Shown: piece after piece, positions 58,686 to 64,000 of the stretch
Layout of the letters: the number at the start of each line of letters is the position of its first letter
How positions within the stretch are numbered: position 1 is the first letter of the stretch
The notes under the pieces: generated by a model
Told to the model about the DNA's origin: nothing
Databases searched by the model: none
What the model saw: the letters and a program-made list of their open reading frames with translations, nothing else
Assembly (NCBI RefSeq): GCF_000311725.1
Contig: NZ_HE978511.1
Coordinates: 325,498-389,497 of the forward strand
Source of the DNA: Robertmurraya massiliosenegalensis JC6
Lineage (GTDB): Bacteria > Bacillota > Bacilli > Bacillales > Cytobacillaceae
DNA length: 64,000 nt
Reading direction: 5' to 3'
Position numbers and translations under genes: made by a program

Positions 58686-59300
58686 TCATTCTTTCTCATT
58701 TTTACGTAATTTAAATAATAATTCTATTTCCGTTTTCCCTCTATCAAGCCTTTTGGCAATTTCTTCGATAGATAAGCCTTGTTTTTGCAATAATAATGCT
58801 TGGTAATAAAAGGATTGATTGTACAGATTTTCTGTACCGTCTTCCTTATTGTCTGAGGCTTGTTCCCGTTCATTTTGAGCGATTTCCACTGATTCTGTCG
58901 TTTCCTTATCTTCACCTTTGACAGTTGTATTACTATAGGCCTGTACTGCTTGAAATACAGTTCCTTTTCTAAAATTACTATGATCGCTCTTTTCAAGGTG
59001 AACACTTTCCTCTTGGCTTTTTTTGCTTAAACCTTCTCGAGCGTCGTTTTCCTTTATTATATCGGGTGCGATTATTGGTTTTTGCTTATGTTGAAGTTCA
59101 CTCACTTTTTTTATAAATTTCTCGTTTTCCTCCGTCATTTCCATTAAATAGCTTGATATAACCTCTTCCATATCCTTTAGGATTTGTTCCTGTTTTTTTT
59201 CAACTTGCAACAGCTTATTTTGACGTAAATAAAGTATCACGATACAGAATAAAGCGACAATATTTAAGACCATACTAATAAACAAAAATATATTCGTCAT
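58686..59300 (-). CDS. swrB: Swarming motility protein SwrB (YlxL) homologue
   Basis: 204 aa. One N-terminal membrane segment (about 4-25), then a coiled coil, a variable acidic region and a conserved C-terminal helix-turn-helix-like piece (LQKQGLSIEEIAKRLDRGKTE). In B. subtilis SwrB promotes flagellar type III export and SigD activity. It is placed by position between sigD and rpsB and by this architecture. Its middle is longer than in B. subtilis (167 aa). Ribosome site AGAGGGG overlaps the end of the preceding gene. Confidence 0.82.
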   Translation of the reverse strand: MTNIFLFISMVLNIVALFCIVILYLRQNKLLQVEKKQEQILKDMEEVISSYLMEMTEENEKFIKKVSELQHKQKPIIAPDIIKENDAREGLSKKSQEESVHLEKSDHSNFRKGTVFQAVQAYSNTTVKGEDKETTESVEIAQNEREQASDNKEDGTENLYNQSFYYQALLLQKQGLSIEEIAKRLDRGKTEIELLFKLRKNEKE

Positions 59301-59309
59301 GCTACCCCT

Positions 59310-59615
59310 CTATCCACTATAGTCCACCCGTGTCCCTTTATATGGATGGGTTTCTTTCGGATGGTGCGTATGTTTTTCTCTTTTCGTTCCATGTTGATCG
59401 GGTTGTTCCTTATGTTGTCCATCCTTTTTGAATTTTGCGGTATCCTTTTGCTCCTGTTTAATGACTGAGTTTTTCTTTTTCACATCTTCCTTTTTGACAC
59501 TATCTGAGGCAAGATCTTGATGAAGTTGACCACGCTGTTGCATTTGCTCTAGTAATTTACCTGCTTCATGTGTTCTAGGAAGTGCAATCTGCATTTCGAT
59601 CGCTTTAAGGCTCAA
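59310..59615 (-). CDS. Small hydrophilic protein of unknown function
   Basis: 101 aa, not recognised. The N-terminal 30 residues are regular (SLKAIEMQIALPRTHEAGKL), followed by a Lys/Gln/His/Asp-rich disordered tail ending HPYKGTRVDYSG. The start is TTG with GGGGAAG about 11 nt upstream. It lies 41 bases after the fapA-like gene and 9 bases before swrB, so it belongs to the same unit. B. subtilis has no gene at this place, so a flagellum- or motility-linked role is only suggested by context. Confidence 0.75.
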   Translation of the reverse strand: MSLKAIEMQIALPRTHEAGKLLEQMQQRGQLHQDLASDSVKKEDVKKKNSVIKQEQKDTAKFKKDGQHKEQPDQHGTKREKHTHHPKETHPYKGTRVDYSG

Positions 59616-59656
59616 TTTAAATCACTTCCCCGGATAAATTAATGGATCATGCATAG

Positions 59657-61015
59657 TTAAATAGGTTCAAATTTAATTTCATTATGGTCTAAAAAGAATT
59701 TTACATACGTATGTGTTTTCCGAATCAATTTGACGTACTTGCCAAAATTCAAGCTTGTATTTGGATTAACTTTATCATAGACGTAAACTCCATACCTACC
59801 CTGATTCATTTTCTCAACTTCGATGCCTTCGAGCTGTTTTTCAAGTTCCTTCAATTTAGATTGTAGTTCCCTCTTTGTCACTCTTTGCTTTGAGATTAGC
59901 AACTGTTCCTTTGTGGATGCGTGTCCTTTTATTTTCGCCTGTTCAACTAATCGATTTTCAATCAAATTAAGCTTTTTTATATTTTCCGATATTTCTTCAA
60001 GCTCTTCTTTAAGCTTTACTTCTTTTTTATGAATGGAGGGGTCGAAACCAACAAAGATCTCTGTTTTCGTAAACAGATCATTGCCAAGCACTTTCACATG
60101 AATATCTTTACCTGAACGCAGGATCCCTCCAATGACAGGCCCGTTTTTACAAGAAATCGATTCTTTTGCCTCAACTTGGCTATGTAAAACAGAAGTATGA
60201 ATAATGACATCTTGTCCCGCTCGAACATCTGCTTGATTCAAATAATTCGTTTGAACACTCCCACCTGCCACAACCTTCCCTCGGTGCGCAGCTGTAATTC
60301 CACCTGATATATGGATATTTCCTCTTGCAACGAGTTGTGCTCCTTCAACAAGTCCATACACTTTAATGTCCCCGCCTGCAATGACTTCATAACCGGTAGG
60401 AACATTGCCACGAATAACGACGTTGCCAATAAAATTAACATTGCCCGTCTTTAAATCCAAATCCCCATTCACTTCAAATACCGGATTTACCGTTATCGCT
60501 TTATAGGTAACGCTTACTTGTCCGTCCGTCGTTGCGATAAACTGATTTCCTTCCTTCATCACATTTTTACCAGCCTTGAGCTTTAATTGCTTGCCATCAC
60601 GGGCAAGGAGCAATTTCCCTGTTACTCCTCGCCCATTGATACCAACCGTTTGTGGTACCACTTTTGCAATAACTTGCCCGTTCTTAACTGAAGGAATGTC
60701 CAATACATCTCGAAAGTTTATTTTATCTTTCTTTTTTGTCTTTTCTTTATCATCGCTCTCTAGGATCACATAAGCATCTTCCCCATTTTGCGGCGGAAGA
60801 CCTTCTGCGATCGTAATCGGGTACTCTAATGAACTCGGATTATCTGCCATGAGAAATAGTAGTGATTCATTAATACCGAATACGACATTCTGCTCCTCTA
60901 AAAATGTTTTGAGCGCATTGGCTGAAATAGAAAAACCTTCAGCTAAAGGTTCCTTTAATTCAATTGAAGCGGTCAATTGATCTTTTGTTATGCTGACACG
61001 AAAGGGTATATCCAT
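59657..61015 (-). CDS. FapA family (DUF342) polymer-like protein
   Basis: 452 aa. N-terminal domain (1-150), then a right-handed beta-helix-like stretch rich in Gly and Val (about 155-300: GNVVIRGNVPTGYEVIAGGD, with EGAQLVARGNIHISGGITAA following), then a coiled coil (about 325-400). DUF342/FapA proteins occur with flagellar and chemotaxis genes and resemble bactofilins; the precise task is not known. It follows sigD by 40 bases. AGAGGG precedes the ATG. Confidence 0.88.
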   Translation of the reverse strand: MDIPFRVSITKDQLTASIELKEPLAEGFSISANALKTFLEEQNVVFGINESLLFLMADNPSSLEYPITIAEGLPPQNGEDAYVILESDDKEKTKKKDKINFRDVLDIPSVKNGQVIAKVVPQTVGINGRGVTGKLLLARDGKQLKLKAGKNVMKEGNQFIATTDGQVSVTYKAITVNPVFEVNGDLDLKTGNVNFIGNVVIRGNVPTGYEVIAGGDIKVYGLVEGAQLVARGNIHISGGITAAHRGKVVAGGSVQTNYLNQADVRAGQDVIIHTSVLHSQVEAKESISCKNGPVIGGILRSGKDIHVKVLGNDLFTKTEIFVGFDPSIHKKEVKLKEELEEISENIKKLNLIENRLVEQAKIKGHASTKEQLLISKQRVTKRELQSKLKELEKQLEGIEVEKMNQGRYGVYVYDKVNPNTSLNFGKYVKLIRKTHTYVKFFLDHNEIKFEPI

Positions 61016-61055
61016 TTTCTATCCCTCTTTCTATTCTTAGCTTCCCCTGATAGAA

Positions 61056-61820
61056 TTAGATCATTTTACTTAATGATTGTCTTAGCTTAAATATTGCTTT
61101 CGAGTGAATTTGTGAAATTCGGGAAGTGGACAATTCCATAACTTGTCCAATTTCTGTTAAGGTAAGTTCTTCTTGATAAAACAAACTTAACACAAGCTGT
61201 TCTTTCTCATTTAATTGCGATATCACTTTTGACATTTCTTGAATCAATTCGTTCTTTACGATTTTCTCCTCTGGAATATCAGCCTTCGTGTCTTTTATCG
61301 TATAAGCTTGTCCATCTTTTTCATCCTGTTCATTTCCTCGCTCATCAATGGAAAGGATGCTGGCAAAAAAATGTTCATTCATCGTAGTGTGAACTTCTTC
61401 TTCAGGCATGTCTAGCTCTATCGCAATATCTTTAGCTGTTACATTTCTCATATATTTTTGTTCAAGTTTACCAATGGTCGCTTCAATTTTTTTGGCTTTT
61501 TCTCTCGTGCTTCTTGATAACCAATCTTCTTTTCTTAATCCATCTATAATCGCTCCACGTATTCTGAACGATGCGTACGTATCAAATTTTAATTCTCTCG
61601 TTGGGTCAAATTTTTCCAATGCATCGTACAACCCCATTAATCCTAGACTATGAATGTCATCTCTCGATACATTTTTGGGAAGTCCAACAGCTACCCTTTG
61701 TACATGATAACTAACAAGAGGCATGTATTTTTTGACTAACAGGTTTCCTGCTTCTGAGTCGCGGGCCGAAATCCATTTATCCCATATTAATTGTTCCTCA
61801 GTTGTTAATACCTGTCCCAT
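61056..61820 (-). CDS. sigD: RNA polymerase sigma factor SigD (FliA)
   Basis: 254 aa, the same length as B. subtilis SigD. Sigma-70 regions 2 (MPLVSYHVQRVAVGL, KFDPTRELKFDTYASFRIRG), 3 and 4 (LSLFYQEELTLTEIGQVMELSTSRIS) are all present. It directs flagellin, chemotaxis and autolysin genes. Start at the ATG with GGGAGG 5 nt upstream; an ATG twelve codons earlier lies before it. It is separated from cheD by a terminator and a ~290-nt leader, unlike the single long fla/che operon of B. subtilis. Confidence 0.96.
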   Translation of the reverse strand: MGQVLTTEEQLIWDKWISARDSEAGNLLVKKYMPLVSYHVQRVAVGLPKNVSRDDIHSLGLMGLYDALEKFDPTRELKFDTYASFRIRGAIIDGLRKEDWLSRSTREKAKKIEATIGKLEQKYMRNVTAKDIAIELDMPEEEVHTTMNEHFFASILSIDERGNEQDEKDGQAYTIKDTKADIPEEKIVKNELIQEMSKVISQLNEKEQLVLSLFYQEELTLTEIGQVMELSTSRISQIHSKAIFKLRQSLSKMI

Positions 61821-62109
61821 TGCAACCTCCCAATACTTCGTAATATTTCCAACCAAAAATGGTCATACGTAATTCAGGCAGAGTCATTCACTTTCGTAGG
61901 CCTTATCTTTCTTTCACGCTGTTTCCGGATAGATTGTGGTTATGTGTAAAAACCCAGAAGCATAATTTTACCCTTAGATACGGTTAAGGCTATACATGAA
62001 GTGTGCGACGGCACTCTTCGCTCCCTAAATCAGGCCTATTGTTTTGCTTTCTTAAATCAACAAAGTTCGCAAAATGAGCCTTCTTTAATGACCAAAAACA
62101 TATACTATT
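61821..62109 (-). ncRNA. Long structured leader of sigD (candidate)
   Basis: No gene in these ~290 bases. On the minus strand a clear hairpin GAAG-A-GTGC-CGTC-GCAC-A-CTTC occurs around 61998-62022, and further stems (GTAAAA/TTTTAC; GGTT/AACC) follow before the sigD ribosome site. I do not match it to a known riboswitch: it lacks the c-di-GMP-I core. Confidence 0.4.
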
Positions 62110-62118
62110 ATTATATCA
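62110..62118 (-). promoter_or_regulatory. Extended -10 promoter candidate of sigD
   Basis: TGATATAAT on the minus strand, a perfect TATAAT with TGn extension, just past the cheD terminator. No good -35. Confidence 0.45.
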
Positions 62119-62197
62119 AATTTAGGCACATCATATTAGATGAGTTGATAAATTATTACAACCATTATTAGGCAAATGCGTCAATATACCTAGAGTA

Positions 62198-62227
62198 TGA
62201 AAAAACAGTCCTTGTAGGGACTGTTTT
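62198..62227 (-). terminator. Terminator after cheD
   Basis: AAAACAGTCC/GGACTGTTTT stem with TTTTTT tail on the minus strand, 8 bases past the cheD stop. Confidence 0.9.
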
Positions 62228-62234
62228 CAAATTA

Positions 62235-62732
62235 CTAGAGTTCACAAATACCTTTATTGACTGTACGGATGTTCAGTAGGCATGTTTTGGGATCAAACTC
62301 AATCGTTCTTCCACTACTACCACCAACATCCTCACCAACGATGGCTATCTTTAAGGCTGCAAGCTCCCTTTTCACTGCTTCAACATTCCTAGGACCGATT
62401 CTCATCATGTCATTTGAACTAGAAAATTGAAACATTTGTGCGCCACCAGCGAGCTTTGCTTTTAGTGAATAGTCTCTAGCACCATGTTTTATAAGTCTAC
62501 TTACCAGTTCCCTAACAGCGGTATCCGCATATTTAGCAATATTAATGGTTCCACCCTTTGCCAGTTTTGAATCAGGCAACATGACATGTGCTAATCCAGC
62601 TAGTTCCTTCCCTTGATCATAGACGACAACACCGACACAAGATCCCAAACCTGATGTTCTGATATGATTAGGGGTTCTTACAATGTTCATATCCGCAATC
62701 CCCACCTTAATCACCTGAACACTGTCAGTCAT
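62235..62732 (-). CDS. cheD: Chemoreceptor glutamine deamidase CheD
   Basis: 165 aa. Deamidates glutamines on chemoreceptors and binds CheC to raise its CheY-P phosphatase activity. Catalytic Cys32 in GLGSCVGV and His49 in [10 protein letters not shown]. The start overlaps the cheC end by 8 bases; AGGAG 9 nt upstream. Confidence 0.96.
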   Translation of the reverse strand: MTDSVQVIKVGIADMNIVRTPNHIRTSGLGSCVGVVVYDQGKELAGLAHVMLPDSKLAKGGTINIAKYADTAVRELVSRLIKHGARDYSLKAKLAGGAQMFQFSSSNDMMRIGPRNVEAVKRELAALKIAIVGEDVGGSSGRTIEFDPKTCLLNIRTVNKGICEL

Positions 62733-63366
62733 TTTCCGTTACTCCTAAAGCTCGAAAAATGATGTCAAATGAATCTGGATCAGGTAATAGGAAAAAATGA
62801 CCTTTTACACTTTTCGGGCCATTATTGTTTTCGTCATCTAATGCCGTATCAATAACAATCGCAAAATCGCTAACTTGGGAAAGCTCAATTAATCCAAAGC
62901 TAATTATCGCACCGACCATATCAATACTTAATGCAGGAACGGAAGGGTATAAATCTAAATTGGTGAAATCAGAAAGAGAAGAAAGATAAGAGCCAGAGAG
63001 AATATTGCCAAGTTCCTGTAAGGCAGACATCGCTAATTCATCATAAGGTGCTTTAGAAAATGAAAAGTCTGTATCTCCAGTCATTTGTTTAATAAAGGTT
63101 GTAGCTTGTTCTAGTGACAGTACGAAGAACATACTTCCAGGAGCATCTCCCTCAATCCTCAAGAATACACTTGCTACAATATTATCTGGACCTCCAGCCA
63201 TTTCCATCATCTCATCAAATGAGACAACTCTCACGTTCGGTACTCTCATATCGATTTTTCTATTTAATAAGGTTGAAAGGGCGGTCGCAGCATGCCCCGC
63301 CCCAATATTGCCAACTTCTTTTAGAACATCTAAGTGTACGGTAGAAAACTTCTCAAGAAAATTCAT
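62725..63366 (-). CDS. cheC: CheY-P phosphatase CheC
   Basis: 213 aa. Two copies of the phosphatase motif: Glu17/Asn20 (KEVGNIGAG) and Glu118/Asn121 (QELGNILSG), as in two-centre CheC proteins. It dephosphorylates CheY-P in adaptation. Starts 4 bases after cheW and overlaps cheD. Confidence 0.96.
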   Translation of the reverse strand: MNFLEKFSTVHLDVLKEVGNIGAGHAATALSTLLNRKIDMRVPNVRVVSFDEMMEMAGGPDNIVASVFLRIEGDAPGSMFFVLSLEQATTFIKQMTGDTDFSFSKAPYDELAMSALQELGNILSGSYLSSLSDFTNLDLYPSVPALSIDMVGAIISFGLIELSQVSDFAIVIDTALDDENNNGPKSVKGHFFLLPDPDSFDIIFRALGVTEND

Positions 63367-63370
63367 ATCA

Positions 63371-63841
63371 CTAGCCTTCTATCTTATTGTCTACTCTTAT
63401 TTCATCTCGATTCAGAACTTTCTCAAGGTCTAATAATATGAGTAAACGTTTATCGATTTTCACGACGCCACTTATGTACGCTACTTCTATAACACCAACA
63501 ACCTCTGGCTGTGGTTCAATCGAGTTGACCTTGACATCAATTACATCATTAGCGGAGTCAACGATCAAGCCCACCTCCATCTCATCAATCGCCACGATAA
63601 TCACTCTTGTGCTTTCTGTATAGCTGACTTCTTCAAGTCCAAAACGCAACCGTAGATCAATAATTGGGGTTACGACTCCTCTAAGATTGATAACCCCCTT
63701 CACATATGGAGTCAATCCAGGTACTCTCGTAATATGATCCACTTTTTCAATCGAGTTGACTTTATCTACGGGAATGGCGTATTCCTTCTCTTTCAACTGA
63801 AAAACAATAAATTTAATATCTTCTGCTAATGTTTCAGTCAT
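63371..63841 (-). CDS. cheW: Chemotaxis coupling protein CheW
   Basis: 156 aa, two SH3-like subdomains coupling receptors to CheA. Conserved VPGLTPYVKGVINLRGVVTP near residue 46. Start at the ATG with AAGGAAGG about 10 nt upstream; a GTG three codons before is too near that site. Confidence 0.95.
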   Translation of the reverse strand: MTETLAEDIKFIVFQLKEKEYAIPVDKVNSIEKVDHITRVPGLTPYVKGVINLRGVVTPIIDLRLRFGLEEVSYTESTRVIIVAIDEMEVGLIVDSANDVIDVKVNSIEPQPEVVGVIEVAYISGVVKIDKRLLILLDLEKVLNRDEIRVDNKIEG

Positions 63842-63870
63842 TTTCTTCACACCTTCCTTTTAAAGGGGGG

Positions 63871-63893
63871 TCCTCCACATAACGAGTGGAGGA
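63871..63893 (-). other. Hairpin between cheA and cheW
   Basis: 8-bp stem TCCTCCAC/GTGGAGGA with a 7-nt loop, followed on the minus strand by CCCCCC and then TTTAAAAGG, so it is not a classic terminator. It may adjust the cheA:cheW ratio or protect the mRNA end. Confidence 0.5.
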
Positions 63894-63909
63894 TATTTCA
63901 TTTGTCTAT

Positions 63910-64000
63910 TTATTTGATTAGTGCATTACAATCGACAATTAAAGCTACTTGACCATCACCGAGTATCGTCGCTCCTGAAATGGCAAAAACATTCGTTAAG
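63910..64000 (-). CDS. cheA: Chemotaxis histidine kinase CheA, C-terminal end (partial)
   Basis: Only the last 29 residues are in the window: LTNVFAISGATILGDGQVAL, then IVDCNALIK and the stop TAA at 63910-63912. This is the end of the CheW-like P5 domain of CheA, which binds CheW. The gene continues beyond base 64000; the position next to cheW supports the call. Confidence 0.9.
   Translation of the reverse strand, partial: LTNVFAISGATILGDGQVALIVDCNALIK

Noticed and set aside
61821-62109. Cyclic-di-GMP riboswitch in the sigD leader
   Set aside because: The GEMM-I core sequences and tetraloop are not present, so the leader is reported as unclassified.
63871-63893. Intrinsic terminator between cheA and cheW
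   Set aside because: The stem is followed by six C and not by a T tract, and the ribosome site of cheW follows directly.

Overview
The window is the chromosome of a low-GC, endospore-forming, motile Firmicute of the Bacillaceae. It reads like the Bacillus subtilis cheA-sigD-rpsB-polC-infB-pnp-dapA-spoIIIE-recA-spoVS neighbourhood, shown here from its far end. Every gene supported here lies on the minus strand, so transcription runs from base 64000 towards base 1. Gene content and order are close to Bacillus. The absence of proS between rasP and polC, a nucleoside ABC transporter where ymfDE would sit, and a ferredoxin oxidoreductase beside spoVS show it is not B. subtilis itself. No phage, insertion sequence, tRNA, rRNA or CRISPR was seen.

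Layout in transcription order. 64000-61056: tail of the chemotaxis operon (cheA end, cheW, cheC, cheD), a terminator, a ~290-nt leader and sigD. 61015-58686: fapA-like DUF342 gene, a small unknown gene and swrB. 58539-55357: rpsB, tsf, pyrH, frr, with structured leader and terminators. 55068-51029: uppS, cdsA, dxr, rasP (isoprenoid lipid carrier, phospholipid precursor, site-2 protease). 50861-46543: polC, with a homopolymer frameshift. 46189-40954: rimP, nusA, rnpM(ylxR), ylxQ, infB, ylxP, rbfA (transcription and translation machinery). 40853-36049: truB, ribF, rpsO, pnp. 35886-33188: ylxY, mlpA, ymxH. 32834-27618: dpaA, dpaB, asd (frameshifted), dapG, dapA, the route to dipicolinate and diaminopimelate. 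27440-22086: rnjB, tepA, ylzJ, spoIIIE. 21864-16168: a GntR regulator and the BMP-type nucleoside transporter nupNOPQ. 15997-10134: ymfF, ymfH, ymfI, ymfJ, ymfK, rodZ-like ymfM. 10040-8163: pgsA, cinA. 7925-3628: recA (LexA box and promoter visible), rny, ymdB, spoVS. 3104-502: korA, korB.

Most operons end in clear intrinsic terminators. Candidate promoters of several classes can be read: SigA (rny, recA, rpsB, ymfF), SigH (spoVS) and SigK (dpaA). I see no wholly new multi-gene system. The points most worth a second look are two single-base homopolymer frameshifts in essential genes (asd and polC), structured leaders before sigD, rbfA, rpsB and rpsO, a perfect palindromic operator before the GntR gene of the nup locus, three families of short intergenic repeats, and the missing proS.
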